Assembly: GCF_025660655.1 (NCBI RefSeq)
Contig: NZ_JAOTIN010000014.1
Span: 1 to 40,410, forward strand
Reading direction: 5' to 3'
Length of the DNA: 40,410 nt
From: Streptococcus sp. CSL10205-OR2
Lineage (GTDB): Bacteria; Bacillota; Bacilli; Lactobacillales; Streptococcaceae
Positions within the stretch are counted from its first letter, which is position 1; the number at the start of each line of letters is the position of its first letter. Below the pieces are notes generated by a model. The model did no database searches. It saw only the letters and a program-made list of their open reading frames with translations, and had not been told where the DNA came from. This document shows, one piece after another, positions 27,679-37,439 of the stretch. A program made the translations under genes and the position numbers.

Positions 27679-27954
27679 TTATTTAACAGCGTCTTTAAGA
27701 GCTTTACCAGCTTTGAAAGCAGGTACTTTTGAAGCTGCGATTTGGATTTCTTTACCAGTTTGTGGGTTGCGACCTTTACGAGCTGCACGTTCACGAACTT
27801 CAAAGTTACCAAAACCAATTAATTGAACTTTTTCACCTTTTGAAAGGTATTCTGAAACTGCTCCGAAAACAGCATCTACTGCTACTGCAGAGTCCTTTTT
27901 AGTCAATTTAGTAGCTTCTGCCACTTTTGCAATCAAATCTTGCTTGTTAGCCAT
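27679..27954 (-). CDS. hup: DNA-binding protein HU
   Basis: HU is the small dimeric nucleoid protein that bends DNA without strong sequence preference. The 91-residue protein begins [17 protein letters not shown] and has the dimer core [20 protein letters not shown] and the DNA-binding arm [12 protein letters not shown]. It is the only HU type in most streptococci and essential there. Its own promoter lies just beyond the end of the ypmS-like gene. GGAGG precedes the ATG by 9 nt. Confidence 0.98.
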   Translation of the reverse strand: MANKQDLIAKVAEATKLTKKDSAVAVDAVFGAVSEYLSKGEKVQLIGFGNFEVRERAARKGRNPQTGKEIQIAASKVPAFKAGKALKDAVK

Positions 27955-28003
27955 TTAACAATTCCTCCAATAAATTTATGAGCTTTATGCTCTAACAAGT
28001 ATT

Positions 28004-28032
28004 ATCATACCTAAAAATTACTATTTGGTCAA
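28004..28032 (-). promoter_or_regulatory. hup promoter
   Basis: On the minus strand TTGACC (28032-28027), 17-bp spacer, TATGAT (28009-28004). The leader holds a small GAGC/GCTC hairpin. Confidence 0.7.
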
Positions 28033-28042
28033 GTATTTAATG

Positions 28043-28648
28043 TTATTTTATTGTTTTTTTATAAATATCAAAACTAATAGTATCATTAATTAAATCCAAG
28101 TTTGTCGCTTTTAAATAAATCTTATTATCAATGGTCATCGATTGAATATTGACATTAATAGTTGCTTCATCTGGTAGAATCTCAACGAACTCTGGGATAT
28201 CATAGGTATTATTAATATACTTTAAAACATCTTTTTCTGGTAAAGGAAGCGTTCCAGCAGATATAGATGTTATTTTTAGTTGAATAGCACCACTAGATAA
28301 TTTATAGGGTTCAAAATAAACATAGAGCGGCACATCATAACCCAAAATTTTATAGGTTCCTTCAAATAAAATGGATTTGGAACTAATATAAATGTTGTAG
28401 GTTAAATCTGATGTTTGATAATCTTTTAAATAGGTTGCTAAAGTTTGATTTAATTGATCTTTTGTCGTTGAAATTTGGCCTATTTTAAAATCATCGCTTG
28501 TTTGATTAGAGACTACTCTTTTTTCTGGCTCTCTTTCTTGTAATACTCTTGAAGCGATAACACCTAAAAAACTTAGATTTAAAGCAAGTAAGATTAACAA
28601 GCCATACTTCCAATAATTTTTTACATTACCATTTGTCTCTTGTTTCAT
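28043..28648 (-). CDS. YpmS-like (DUF2140) membrane-anchored protein
   Basis: The 201-residue protein has one N-terminal membrane helix (about 14-33, YGLLILLALNLSFLGVIASR) and an extracytoplasmic beta-rich domain. Stretches such as VPLYVYFEPYKLSSGAIQLK and GTLPLPEKDVLKYINNTYDIPE match the DUF2140/YpmS family, which is conserved beside a YpmR-type SGNH hydrolase in Firmicutes. Function is unknown; the pairing suggests a shared cell-surface role. It overlaps the hydrolase gene by 23 nt and ends the degV operon. Confidence 0.82.
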   Translation of the reverse strand: MKQETNGNVKNYWKYGLLILLALNLSFLGVIASRVLQEREPEKRVVSNQTSDDFKIGQISTTKDQLNQTLATYLKDYQTSDLTYNIYISSKSILFEGTYKILGYDVPLYVYFEPYKLSSGAIQLKITSISAGTLPLPEKDVLKYINNTYDIPEFVEILPDEATINVNIQSMTIDNKIYLKATNLDLINDTISFDIYKKTIK

Positions 28649-29462
28649 TAATTTTCTCCATCATTGCATTAGCTATTATTTGATAGCCTATATTATTGGG
28701 ATGAAAATGATCCTCCTCAAATAGGGCATTATTAATCACAGATGTTGATGAATCATTTGTTTCAACAATTCCTTCTTTTCCATTATATCCTTTATAAAGT
28801 TGGTCGTTAATTGGAACAAAGTAAATATTTTCGTATTCTGAAGCGACAGTCGCCGTTGCTTCATTCCATTTGTCAATAATTTCCTGCATCTCAACAATTT
28901 CAGGGAAATTAAGATAAAAAGGATTATAAATACCAAGAATATAAATGGGCAAATCGTCATTTTCTTTTCTTGCTAGGTCAATGATTTGACGTAAGCGTTT
29001 TTGATAGTCTTTTTGAGGCTGATCAAAAGAAGAAATTTCAAGCTGACTTAAATTCTTTTTGATCACAGCCATCACATCATTTCCACCAACTGTAAGTGTC
29101 ATAAAATCTGCTTCTTTAATAGTTGGTAATATAGTTTCGTCTTTGGTCATTCTTTTTAATATTTGTTGACTAGTGTTTCCAGCAACACCAAAATTACTAG
29201 AAGTGACCTGATACTTATTATCTGATTCCAAGTGATCAGATAGCAAAGAAACAAAGCCTCCTTGATTGGTAGTATCACCTGTTCCTTGTGTTAAAGAATC
29301 CCCTAAAGCCACATAATGAAGTTGTGCTGTCTCATTTTCTAAAAAATCATTTTTAGTGAGTTGAGCATTTGATTGAGGAACAAGAAAGTAAAACACAATT
29401 GAAAATAAGACTAGTAAACTGATAAAAAAGAGACTATCTTTTAAGATTGATTTTTTACTCAT
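28626..29462 (-). CDS. SGNH/GDSL-family hydrolase (YpmR-like)
   Basis: The 278-residue protein has an N-terminal signal anchor (about 10-29) and an extracytoplasmic SGNH esterase domain. Block I is [12 protein letters not shown] with nucleophile Ser56, block III is TVGGNDVM, and block V is [12 protein letters not shown], which supplies the catalytic Asp and His. The substrate is unknown; family members remove acyl groups from lipids or wall glycans. It starts 8 nt inside degV and overlaps the ypmS-like gene by 23 nt. Confidence 0.9.
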   Translation of the reverse strand: MSKKSILKDSLFFISLLVLFSIVFYFLVPQSNAQLTKNDFLENETAQLHYVALGDSLTQGTGDTTNQGGFVSLLSDHLESDNKYQVTSSNFGVAGNTSQQILKRMTKDETILPTIKEADFMTLTVGGNDVMAVIKKNLSQLEISSFDQPQKDYQKRLRQIIDLARKENDDLPIYILGIYNPFYLNFPEIVEMQEIIDKWNEATATVASEYENIYFVPINDQLYKGYNGKEGIVETNDSSTSVINNALFEEDHFHPNNIGYQIIANAMMEKINETRDKW

Positions 29463-30291
29463 AACGAATCATAATGGCAAAAGCGCCTTCTCCTGTATGG
29501 GTTTGAATGATTGATCCAGTTTCTAAAACAACAATATCAGTTTCAACTAGTTTTTGTAATTGCTCTTTTAATTGATTAGCAAATTCATTGGTACCAGCAT
29601 AAGAGATTGTAATTTCAGCAACAGCTTTATTTTCCAATTTCTGGCTTAACTCTGTTAACCATTTAAAGAAGGTCTTAGTCCCTCTTCCTTTAATCACTGG
29701 GTGTAGTTCATGGTTTTGCAATGCCATAACAATTTTAATATTAAACAAGGAGCTAATTATGCCTGCAACTCTGCTCACACGACCACCTTTGATAAGGTTT
29801 TCAAGTGTTGACAAACCAATAAACAATTCTGTTTTATTTTTGACTTCTTCTATTCTAGCCAAAATATCTTCACGACTTTTGCCTTCTTGAATGAATTTGG
29901 CTGCTTCAACCACTTGGTATTTCATTGCCTGATCAGTAAAAGACGAATCCAAAACAATAATATCTCCACCAGCAAGAGCTGCCCCCTGACGAGCTGCTTC
30001 AACGGTTCCAGATAAGGAATGTGTGATGTGGATTGAAATGATAGTATCGTAGCCTTCTTTAAAAATATTCTCATAAGTCTCTGCAAATAAGCCTACTGGG
30101 GGTTGACTAGTCTTAGGAAGATGAGTACTGTTTTTCATCATGCTCAAAAATTGACCTTCTTTAAGATCATTATCAGAATAAAGTGTTCCATCAACCATTA
30201 CAGACAAAGGAACTACAGTAATGTTGTATTTTTCAAGAAGTTCAGACTCTATTGTGATAGAAGAATCTGTCACTATTTTAATATTTGCCAT
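29455..30291 (-). CDS. DegV-family fatty acid-binding protein (FakB-like)
   Basis: The 278-residue protein begins with the DegV signature [11 protein letters not shown]. Further motifs are LPKTSQPP (about 58-65), [19 protein letters not shown] and [10 protein letters not shown]. DegV proteins of the FakB type hold a fatty acid for phosphorylation by FakA, feeding host fatty acids into lipid synthesis; several paralogues exist per genome and the acyl preference cannot be read here. First gene of a three-gene operon with the SGNH hydrolase and YpmS-like protein, a lipid/surface theme by association. Confidence 0.9.
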   Translation of the reverse strand: MANIKIVTDSSITIESELLEKYNITVVPLSVMVDGTLYSDNDLKEGQFLSMMKNSTHLPKTSQPPVGLFAETYENIFKEGYDTIISIHITHSLSGTVEAARQGAALAGGDIIVLDSSFTDQAMKYQVVEAAKFIQEGKSREDILARIEEVKNKTELFIGLSTLENLIKGGRVSRVAGIISSLFNIKIVMALQNHELHPVIKGRGTKTFFKWLTELSQKLENKAVAEITISYAGTNEFANQLKEQLQKLVETDIVVLETGSIIQTHTGEGAFAIMIRYE

Positions 30292-30332
30292 TTTAACCTC
30301 TTCTTTGTGCTTTTTTTGTTGTTTATGTTATC

Positions 30333-30341
30333 ATTATAACA
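30333..30341 (-). promoter_or_regulatory. degV operon extended -10 promoter
   Basis: On the minus strand TGT-TATAAT (30341-30333). It lies within the inverted repeat GTTATCATTATAAC, in the 63-bp gap shared with the divergent trhA gene. Confidence 0.45.
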
Positions 30342-30366
30342 AATAAATATTAAATTGGGGGATTTT

Positions 30367-31005
30367 ATGACATCTAAACGTTATAACATTATTAATGAAG
30401 TCTTAAATACCATCACTCACTCCATTGGTGTTATTCTAGCAATTATTGGCTTAAAATTGTTACTAGATAAAGCATCAACTCACCAATCTCAATTAGAAAT
30501 GATTTCCTATAGTATTTATGGCGCATCACTTATCGCTTTATTTCTTTCTTCAACACTTTACCATGTCTTATCTTTTAGTAAATACAAAAGACTTTTTAAA
30601 GTGTTTGACCACTCTGCCATTTTTTTGTTAATTGCTGGTACTTATACACCATACTGTTTAATAACTCTAAAAGGATGGATTGGCTGGACTCTACTTAGTC
30701 TCGTTTGGATCTGTGCTATTAGTGGCGTTACGATGAAGATTATTTTCTTAAAACCTCAAAAAAATATTTCAAAACTGTCTACTTTATTATATATTATTAT
30801 GGGATGGCTGATTGTTTTTGCAGCAAAACCTCTCTGGGATAGCCTGCCTTTTAATGGTATCTTACTTCTCTTTTTTGGAGGTGTTACTTATACAGTAGGA
30901 GCCCTTGTTTATGCTATAAAATTTCCCTTTAATCATGTGGTTTGGCATTGTTTTATCCTAGTAGCTGCTTACTTAATGTGGGTTTCTATTTATTATTATG
31001 TTTAA
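30367..31005 (+). CDS. trhA: Hemolysin III family (TrhA/YqfA, PAQR) membrane protein
   Basis: The 212-residue protein has seven predicted transmembrane helices and the PAQR metal-site motifs: HSIGVILA near the N-terminus, SSTLYHVLSF (about 60-69), FDHSAIFLLIAGTYTPYCL (about 79-97) and the late HVVWHCFILVAAY. E. coli YqfA/TrhA has been tied to membrane energetics; the old hemolysin label comes from Bacillus and is not proof of toxicity. Start ATG 30367 has GGGGGA four bases upstream; the frame is open to a TTG at 30355 inside that site. Confidence 0.88.
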   Translation: MTSKRYNIINEVLNTITHSIGVILAIIGLKLLLDKASTHQSQLEMISYSIYGASLIALFLSSTLYHVLSFSKYKRLFKVFDHSAIFLLIAGTYTPYCLITLKGWIGWTLLSLVWICAISGVTMKIIFLKPQKNISKLSTLLYIIMGWLIVFAAKPLWDSLPFNGILLLFFGGVTYTVGALVYAIKFPFNHVVWHCFILVAAYLMWVSIYYYV

Positions 31006-31020
31006 TGTCATTTCCATTAA

Positions 31021-31056
31021 AACAACCTCTAAGAAATCTTAGAGGTTGTTTTTTTC
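31021..31056. terminator. Bidirectional terminator shared by trhA and recN
   Basis: A perfect 13-bp stem (AACAACCTCTAAG 31021-31033, CTTAGAGGTTGTT 31038-31050) is followed by T's to 31056. The right arm contains the last codons and stop of recN. Confidence 0.85.
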
Positions 31057-32706
31057 TAGTAATTCTTTAGCCTGAGCTCGTGCTGTAGCGGTCACGTCAC
31101 TACCAGCTAACATTTTGGCAATTTCTTCAATTCGTTCTTCAGTGTCTAATAATCTCACTGTTGACACGGTTGATGTGGCATCACTCATCTTTTCAATGAA
31201 AAATTGATGATCTGCCTTAGCAATCACTTGTGGTAAATGAGAAATGGCAAGAACTTGACCATGTTGTGAAATGAGATGAATTTTTTCAGCAATAGCTTGT
31301 GCTACCCTGCCTGAAACACCTGTATCTACTTCATCAAAAACAATACTTGTTCTTTCAAGTGTTTTAGAAAAAACAGCTTTGATGGCTAACATCAAACGAG
31401 ACAATTCTCCACCAGATGCAATTTTAATAAGAGGTTTAAAAGTTTCTCCAGGATTTGTTGAAATATAAAATACAACACTTTCATTGCCTAAACGATTAAA
31501 TTTGCTTTCAGAAAAAACAACCTTAAAATCAGCTTTTTCCATATAGAGATCTTTTAATTCTTGTTTGATATTTTTTTCCAATTCTTTCGCAAGTTCATGA
31601 CGTTTTTGACGCAACGTTTTAGCCGTTAAAACGAGTGATTGTTCCAAGGCTTTTAATTTTGCTTCACTATCATCCATTGTCTCATCATTAGCTGTTAAGA
31701 GTTGATATTCCAAAGTGATATTAGAAAGATAATCCAGTACATCATTAACACTACCACCATATTTTCGTGTGATGGTATTAATAATATCTAGGCGACTATC
31801 AATCCTTAGTAAATGATTGGCGTCATAGTCCAAATCATCAATAATATCAGACAAACGCTTTGAAACGTCCTCTAAAACATAATAGGATTCCTGAATGTCT
31901 TTTGAGATTTCTTGATAACGACTATCATAATTTTCAATGCTTTCCATTTCATTCATGGCAGATCTAATATTAGCCAAACTCGAAAATTCGTCATTATCCA
32001 ATTGTTGATAGGTTTCAGAAAGAGCATCAGCAATCTTTTTATGATTCATTAAGCGATTTCGTTCTTCTTGTAAGAGCTTATCTTCGTCTTTTTTTAAGTC
32101 AACACTTTCTATTTCAGAAATCTGATAAGCTAACATTTCAATTCTAGCTTTATGATCACTTTCATTCTTTTTTTGAAGAAGAACACGTTTTCTCAATTCT
32201 TTATAATCATCAAAGAGTTTTTGATAGTTTTCTTTGATATCTTGAAATTCTTTTGAGCCAAACTGATCTAACATGATAATGTGCTGTGATTGTTTCATCA
32301 ATTCTTCTTGATCATGTTGCCCATGAATATCTACCAATTGTTGTCCAATGGTTTTTAAAATCGCTAGATTAACCATTTGACCATTGATACGGCTAATGCT
32401 TCTGCCATTACTATGGATTTCTCTACGAATAATAAGCTCATCACTGCTGTCAATACCATTATCAGCCAATAACTGCTTAAGCCCAGTTTTATGACTAATA
32501 TCAAATAAGCCTTCTATTTCAGCCTTTGGCGAACCATGACGAACAGCATCAGAGTTAGCTCTAGCACCAAGCATCATATTCATAGCATCAATGATAATTG
32601 ATTTTCCTGCTCCAGTTTCACCGGTTAAAACAGTCATGCCATTGTCAAAATGTAGAGAAATATCTTCTATAATGGCAAAATGACGAATAGAAATGTCTAA
32701 TAGCAT
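31039..32706 (-). CDS. recN: DNA repair protein RecN
   Basis: RecN is an SMC-like ATPase that gathers DNA ends in double-strand break repair. At 555 residues it is full length: Walker A GETGAGKS (29-36) near the N-terminus, two coiled-coil arms with a small central head, the ABC signature KIASGGELSRLMLAIK and Walker B SIVFDEVDTGVSGRVA in the last quarter. It is the last gene of the xseA-recN operon, 22 nt after argR, and its stop lies in the shared terminator. Confidence 0.97.
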   Translation of the reverse strand: MLLDISIRHFAIIEDISLHFDNGMTVLTGETGAGKSIIIDAMNMMLGARANSDAVRHGSPKAEIEGLFDISHKTGLKQLLADNGIDSSDELIIRREIHSNGRSISRINGQMVNLAILKTIGQQLVDIHGQHDQEELMKQSQHIIMLDQFGSKEFQDIKENYQKLFDDYKELRKRVLLQKKNESDHKARIEMLAYQISEIESVDLKKDEDKLLQEERNRLMNHKKIADALSETYQQLDNDEFSSLANIRSAMNEMESIENYDSRYQEISKDIQESYYVLEDVSKRLSDIIDDLDYDANHLLRIDSRLDIINTITRKYGGSVNDVLDYLSNITLEYQLLTANDETMDDSEAKLKALEQSLVLTAKTLRQKRHELAKELEKNIKQELKDLYMEKADFKVVFSESKFNRLGNESVVFYISTNPGETFKPLIKIASGGELSRLMLAIKAVFSKTLERTSIVFDEVDTGVSGRVAQAIAEKIHLISQHGQVLAISHLPQVIAKADHQFFIEKMSDATSTVSTVRLLDTEERIEEIAKMLAGSDVTATARAQAKELLEKNNL

Positions 32707-32728
32707 CTTAATCTCCTCGTTACTTTAA

Positions 32729-33187
32729 TCATCTTGTCCATTCTAGTAATTCTTGTCTTAACTGATCAGCAGCTAAAGGACTTTTAGCCATCAAAAGTAA
32801 ACTATCGTCATCAACAATAATACTAAAAATTTTTTCACCATATTCATCGAGCAGTATTTTTTTAATTAATCGTGTATTCCCTGGAATGATATCAAGATGA
32901 AGCATTTGTTCTAAACCACTTGTCTTTTCAGAAATACTTAAAATTGTTTTTTCAACTAAAAAGTCATCAGAATCAACAGTGGAATTTGGCTGTGACAAGC
33001 TATACACATAATGACCATCTTTTGTAGGAGTTTTAACAACACCTAGCTCATTAATATCTCTTGAAATCGTAGCTTGAGTTAAATGAAGCCCTTCTTTTTC
33101 TAAGAGGACTAATAACTCGTGTTGTGTTTCAATATGATGGTTTAAAATGATGCGTTGCAACAACTCTAATCGCTCACATTTTTTCAT
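32729..33187 (-). CDS. argR: ArgR/AhrC-family arginine repressor
   Basis: This 152-residue ArgR homologue begins MKKCERLELLQRI. The winged helix holds GLHLTQATISRDINELGVVK (about 40-60), which reads ARG boxes. The C-terminal hexamer/arginine domain has LDIIPGNTRLIKKILLDEY and IIVDDDSLLLMAK, with the Asp residues that bind arginine. Streptococci carry several ArgR paralogues; this one sits next to recN, as AhrC does in B. subtilis. I start it at ATG 33187 behind AAGGAG (10 nt); it overlaps tlyA by 14 nt. Confidence 0.92.
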   Translation of the reverse strand: MKKCERLELLQRIILNHHIETQHELLVLLEKEGLHLTQATISRDINELGVVKTPTKDGHYVYSLSQPNSTVDSDDFLVEKTILSISEKTSGLEQMLHLDIIPGNTRLIKKILLDEYGEKIFSIIVDDDSLLLMAKSPLAADQLRQELLEWTR

Positions 33188-34001
33188 TATGGCTAAACTC
33201 CTTGTGTGCTTCTTCAATAACTGTATTGATATTATCCTCCACCAAATTAAGAGGTGAATTCGTTTTTTCTAAAAAAAGAAGAAATTCTATATTGCCATGA
33301 CCACCTTGGATAGGTGAAAAATCTAATTGTTTCACACTGAAACTATTTTCTAAGGCAAACTGACAAACTGAAATAATCACTTTTTCGTGAATCGTTTTAT
33401 CTTTGACAATACCATTTTTTCCTATTTGCTCTCGACCAGCTTCAAATTGTGGCTTCACTAAAGCAACAACCTTAGCATTTTCTGGAAGGATTTGAGATAA
33501 GGCAGGTAAAATTAAACGTAGTGAAATAAAGCTGACATCAATAGAAGCAAATACTGGTTGATTTTCTATAAAATCTTTGGGATCTGCATAGCGGAAATTA
33601 TACTGTTCCATACTTTTAACACGCGCATCTTGTCTTAATTTCCAAACCAATTGATTTGTGCCAACATCAACAGCATAAACCATACGAGCCCCATTTTGAA
33701 GCATGACATCTGTAAAGCCGCCAGTAGAAGCACCAATATCAAGCGTTATCTTATCAGCTACCGAAAGATTAAAAGCCTGTAAAGCCTTTTCTAATTTTAA
33801 CCCACCACGACTGACATATTTTAATTTTTCACCTTTTAATTTTAATTCGGTGTTATCATCAATTTTTTCACCTGGTTTATCAAATCGCTCACCATTTAAA
33901 ACAGAAACCACTAAACCAGCCATCACACCACGTTTAGCTTGTTCTCTTGTATCAAAAAGACCTTGACGATAAGCTAGTACATCTACTCTTTCTTTAGGCA
34001 T
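33174..34001 (-). CDS. tlyA: TlyA-family rRNA 2'-O-methyltransferase
   Basis: TlyA enzymes methylate ribose in 16S and/or 23S rRNA (C1409 and C1920 in mycobacteria), which affects capreomycin response; older names call it hemolysin. The 275-residue protein has an N-terminal S4 RNA-binding domain (about 5-60) and a Rossmann methyltransferase with the SAM motif LDIGASTGGFTDVM (87-100), then VYAVDVGTNQL and ASIDVSFISLRLILP. Overlaps ispA by 8 nt and argR by 14 nt, so it is in the middle of a coupled operon. rRNA target inferred from family. Confidence 0.93.
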   Translation of the reverse strand: MPKERVDVLAYRQGLFDTREQAKRGVMAGLVVSVLNGERFDKPGEKIDDNTELKLKGEKLKYVSRGGLKLEKALQAFNLSVADKITLDIGASTGGFTDVMLQNGARMVYAVDVGTNQLVWKLRQDARVKSMEQYNFRYADPKDFIENQPVFASIDVSFISLRLILPALSQILPENAKVVALVKPQFEAGREQIGKNGIVKDKTIHEKVIISVCQFALENSFSVKQLDFSPIQGGHGNIEFLLFLEKTNSPLNLVEDNINTVIEEAHKEFSHNEKM

Positions 34002-34854
34002 GAAGTCGTAACCTCTCTATAATGGTTTTAATAGCTTGACGATCAAATTGATAGGCCTTCTCAAAACTTTCAAAAATAGCTAAGGCATCATCCAAGGATT
34101 GATTTAAAATGCTGGTCGACTTTTCTAAGCCAAATAAACTAGGATAAGTGGTTTTCTCAGCAAAAATATCTTTTTTAGGCGTTTTTCCCAATTCAGAAAA
34201 ATCAGCAGTCACATCTAAAATATCATCTCTGACTTGAAAAGCTAAACCAACCAATTGACCTGCTTTTTGTAGTAAAGTCATCCCTTTTTCATCTAAATCA
34301 GAAACAATTCCTGCAGCAATAAATGGAAAAGTTAACAATTTTCCTGTTTTATTGGTATGAATGGCAACTAAGTCTGCTTCTTTTAAGGCTTGATGTTCTC
34401 CTTTTATATCAAGCATTTGTCCTCCAACCATACCTCTACTACCTGAAGCATCTGATAAAAGACTAATCAGCTGTACCACTTTATCAGGAGCTAATTTTGA
34501 AGAAGCTAATAAGCCAAAAGCATCTAAAAACAAAGCATCCCCTGCTAAAATAGCAGTGGCTTCATCAAATTTTTTATGATTGGTTAATTGGCCACGACGA
34601 TAATCATCATTATCCATAGCTGGTAAATCATCATGGATTAAACTCCCTGTATGAATCATCTCTAAACTAGCTGCAATACGATAGTGATCATCTTTTAGCG
34701 TAATGCCGAAACCTTCTAAAAGCATCAAAAATAAAAGTGGACGAAGGCGTTTACCGCCTGCATCAACAGAATAAAGAATAGCTTTAGTTAAATCAGATGA
34801 AACGATTAGTTCCTTATAGTAAGTTCTAATAGCTTCATTAGTAAGTTCAATCAC
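33994..34854 (-). CDS. ispA: Farnesyl diphosphate synthase (polyprenyl synthetase, GTG start)
   Basis: IspA condenses DMAPP/GPP with IPP to farnesyl diphosphate, feeding undecaprenyl phosphate for wall synthesis. The 286-residue protein has the first Asp-rich motif DDLPAMD (75-81) and the second VRDDILDVTAD (about 210), with GGKRLRPLL (about 33-41) and GGQMLDIKGE between. The small residues before the first motif fit a short-chain (C15) product. The start is GTG 34854, with AGGAG seven to eight bases upstream. It lies 12 nt after xseB and overlaps tlyA. Confidence 0.93.
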   Translation of the reverse strand: MIELTNEAIRTYYKELIVSSDLTKAILYSVDAGGKRLRPLLFLMLLEGFGITLKDDHYRIAASLEMIHTGSLIHDDLPAMDNDDYRRGQLTNHKKFDEATAILAGDALFLDAFGLLASSKLAPDKVVQLISLLSDASGSRGMVGGQMLDIKGEHQALKEADLVAIHTNKTGKLLTFPFIAAGIVSDLDEKGMTLLQKAGQLVGLAFQVRDDILDVTADFSELGKTPKKDIFAEKTTYPSLFGLEKSTSILNQSLDDALAIFESFEKAYQFDRQAIKTIIERLRLHA

Positions 34855-34866
34855 CCTATGTCTCCT

Positions 34867-35082
34867 TTAATCCATTTCTTTTTCGGTATCATCAGTTTGC
34901 ATGACTTTAACTAATGTTTTTTCGGCTTCATTGAGTGTTTTTTGCAATTCTTTTGATAAAATCATCCCTTTTTGAAATTCTGAAATGGCTTCTTCTAATG
35001 GCACATCACCATTTTCTAATTTTGAGACAATAACTTCTAACTCTTGTAAATTTTCTTCAAATGTTTTATTGTTTTTTGACAT
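34867..35082 (-). CDS. xseB: Exodeoxyribonuclease VII small subunit XseB
   Basis: XseB is the small coiled-coil subunit that coats XseA and supports single-strand exonuclease activity. With start ATG 35082 (GGAGGT five bases upstream) it has 71 residues: [39 protein letters not shown] and an acidic tail. An ATG 30 bases upstream lies inside xseA and has no site. It overlaps xseA by 17 nt, which should keep the two subunits in balance. Confidence 0.95.
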   Translation of the reverse strand: MSKNNKTFEENLQELEVIVSKLENGDVPLEEAISEFQKGMILSKELQKTLNEAEKTLVKVMQTDDTEKEMD

Positions 35083-36400
35083 TTTTAACCTCCACTTCAA
35101 TTTGACCATCACGCATACTGATGTCCAAACTATCTCCTTTAACTATTTTTTCAACAGAACCTATCACTTGGTTTTCCTTATGAACAATAGCATATCCTCT
35201 TGCAACAATTCTTGACGTATCAAGAGACAACAATGCTTCTTGAGATTTTTCAAATCTTGTTAATTTTTGCTGATAATGAGTTGTTATCTGGTGTGATAAC
35301 AAACGATTGGTCTGAACAATATAATCCTCATAAGTTTTAATTCTTTTTAATAAATCAATTGCTACTAAGCGATTAACCAACAAATGCGTATGATGCTCTT
35401 TTTGACGGTAAGATTCCTTAAAAAGATTAGCCATTTGATTGGTCAATTTATCGAGTTTTTGCAGATAACTATCATAAAGTCTTTCAGGTTGTCTGAAAAT
35501 AACTGAACCTGTTAATTGATTGAGACGATCTTTTTTTATTTTCAACTGTTGCATCATGATGTTATATAGACGTGTCTGTCTTTCATTTAAGTATTGATAA
35601 ACATCTGCCTTTGTAACTGGTGTTGCAAGTTCAGCTGCTGCTGTTGGGGTAGCTGCACGCCTATCAGCTGCGAAGTCAGCTAAGGTTGTATCTGTTTCAT
35701 GACCGACACTTGAAATAATCGGCAATCGGGACTCAAAAATTGCTTCTACAACAATTTCTTCGTTAAAACTCCACAAATCCTCAATTGATCCTCCACCACG
35801 GCCAATAATCAAAATATCTAAATCATCTCTTAAATTAGCTCTTTTGATATTGGCTACAATTTCCTCAGCACTGCCAGGTCCTTGGACTTTAGTTGGAAAC
35901 AACAAAATTTCAACGCCTGGGAAACGTCTTTGAACAGTTGTGATGATATCTCTAATAACGGCACCACTTTGGCTGGTCACAACACCAATTTTCTTAACAA
36001 ACTGAGGGAATTGTTGTTTGTGTTTTTGGTCAAAATAACCTGCTGTGGTTAATTTTTTCTTAAGTTGTTCAAATTGGACGGCAAGTGCACCAACACCATC
36101 AGGTTCTGCTTTTTCAATCAAAATGGAATAAGAACCATTAGGTTCATATAATTGAATTCGACCAATAACATTTAATTTCATTCCTTCTTCAATCTCAAAT
36201 TTAAGAGATTTAAAGACGCCAGCCCACATTGTTGCTTGAATAACGGCTTTATCATCTTTTAATGAAAAATATTGATGCGATGGACGCTTTCTGAAATTTG
36301 AAACTTCACCTGTCAAATAGACTCTTTCCAAATAAGGATCGCGGTCAAATTTTAATTTTAAATATTTTGTCAAATGAGATACTGATAAATACTCTGACAT
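35066..36400 (-). CDS. xseA: Exodeoxyribonuclease VII large subunit XseA
   Basis: XseA is the catalytic subunit of exonuclease VII, which degrades single-stranded DNA from both ends. The 444-residue protein has an N-terminal OB fold ([20 protein letters not shown], about 24-43), the catalytic core with [31 protein letters not shown] and [17 protein letters not shown], then a long coiled coil. It is the first gene of a six-gene operon with xseB, ispA, tlyA, argR and recN. Its promoter lies immediately after the folD terminator. Confidence 0.97.
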   Translation of the reverse strand: MSEYLSVSHLTKYLKLKFDRDPYLERVYLTGEVSNFRKRPSHQYFSLKDDKAVIQATMWAGVFKSLKFEIEEGMKLNVIGRIQLYEPNGSYSILIEKAEPDGVGALAVQFEQLKKKLTTAGYFDQKHKQQFPQFVKKIGVVTSQSGAVIRDIITTVQRRFPGVEILLFPTKVQGPGSAEEIVANIKRANLRDDLDILIIGRGGGSIEDLWSFNEEIVVEAIFESRLPIISSVGHETDTTLADFAADRRAATPTAAAELATPVTKADVYQYLNERQTRLYNIMMQQLKIKKDRLNQLTGSVIFRQPERLYDSYLQKLDKLTNQMANLFKESYRQKEHHTHLLVNRLVAIDLLKRIKTYEDYIVQTNRLLSHQITTHYQQKLTRFEKSQEALLSLDTSRIVARGYAIVHKENQVIGSVEKIVKGDSLDISMRDGQIEVEVKNVKKQ

Positions 36401-36430
36401 GCTCTCTCCTTAATTGTTTTTATTATTCTC

Positions 36431-36439
36431 ATTATATCA
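36431..36439 (-). promoter_or_regulatory. Extended -10 promoter of the xseA-recN operon
   Basis: On the minus strand TGA-TATAAT (36439-36431), directly abutting the U-tract of the folD terminator; no clear -35. Confidence 0.5.
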
Positions 36440-36464
36440 AAAAAGTGTCTATTAGACACTTTTT
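36438..36464 (-). terminator. Terminator after folD
   Basis: AAAAAAGTGTCT (36439-36450) pairs with AGACACTTTT (36454-36463), 3-base loop; U-tract on the minus strand. It lies 37 bp past the folD stop and isolates folD from xseA. Confidence 0.8.
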
Positions 36465-36500
36465 ATCTGATTCGTAATACCATATAAAGGCACTTATCCG

Positions 36501-37352
36501 TTAATTAACTTTTCTAAGTGCTGATTCGTAAGTTTGTTCAAGAAGCATGGTAATAGTCATTGGGCCAACGCCTCCTGGAACAGGTGTGATATAACTAGCA
36601 ATATCAGCCACTTCATCAAATTTGACGTCACCAATCAACTTGCCGTTTTCATCACGATTCATACCAACGTCAATAACAACAGCTCCTGGTTTAACAAATT
36701 CTTTAGTCACTAGATGACCTCTACCGATAGCAACCACCAATATATCAGCTGTTTTTGCTAATTCTGGTAAGTTTTTCGTGCGAGAATGCGCTATTGTTAC
36801 CGTCGCATTTTCATCCATCAAAAGCTGTGCCATTGGTTTACCAACAATATTACTACGACCAATAACTAGAGCATTCTTACCAGATAAAGAAATGTTGTAT
36901 TCCTTAAACATTTCCATAACACCTGCTGGTGTACATGGTTTCATGATACCGTGACCGCTCCATAATAATCCCATATTAACAGGATGAAAGCCATCAACAT
37001 CTTTTTCAGGAGAAATAGCCATCAAAATAGCTTCTTCATCAATATGACGAGGCAATGGTAATTGCACTAGAATACCATGAAATGTTTGATCATCATTATA
37101 AGTTTTAACCAGCGCTAATAACTCTTCTTGACTAATCGTTTCAGGGACACGAACCACTTCACTTTTAAAACCAGCAACAAGAGCTGAACGCTCTTTATTT
37201 CTAACATAAACTTGACTTGCTGGATCTTCTCCAACAAGAATAACAACTAGACCTGGTACAATACCATGTGCTTGTTTTAATGCTTCAACTTTTTGTGCTA
37301 GATTTTTTTGCATTTTTTGTGCAAGTCCCTTACCATCTATTATTATTGCCAT
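36501..37352 (-). CDS. folD: Bifunctional methylene-THF dehydrogenase/methenyl-THF cyclohydrolase FolD
   Basis: FolD interconverts 5,10-methylene- and 10-formyl-tetrahydrofolate with NADP. The 283-residue protein has the catalytic YVRNKE (Tyr49, Lys53), [12 protein letters not shown] (about 115-126), the nucleotide loop [13 protein letters not shown] (about 163-175) and the C-terminal [18 protein letters not shown]. Monocistronic: it has its own upstream gap and a terminator. Confidence 0.97.
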   Translation of the reverse strand: MAIIIDGKGLAQKMQKNLAQKVEALKQAHGIVPGLVVILVGEDPASQVYVRNKERSALVAGFKSEVVRVPETISQEELLALVKTYNDDQTFHGILVQLPLPRHIDEEAILMAISPEKDVDGFHPVNMGLLWSGHGIMKPCTPAGVMEMFKEYNISLSGKNALVIGRSNIVGKPMAQLLMDENATVTIAHSRTKNLPELAKTADILVVAIGRGHLVTKEFVKPGAVVIDVGMNRDENGKLIGDVKFDEVADIASYITPVPGGVGPMTITMLLEQTYESALRKVN

Positions 37353-37439
37353 TATCTACTCCTATTTTCTGTTTGGTTTGATACTCATCCTATTTTAAAA
37401 GACAAAAGCACTCTTGCACCCTTGCCTTTTTGTCCATTA

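Noticed and set aside
37399..37433. AAAAGCACTC...TTGCCTTTTT as a terminator for the DUF1797 gene
   Set aside because: Only about seven interrupted pairs can form and the loop is large; too weak to list as a firm feature.
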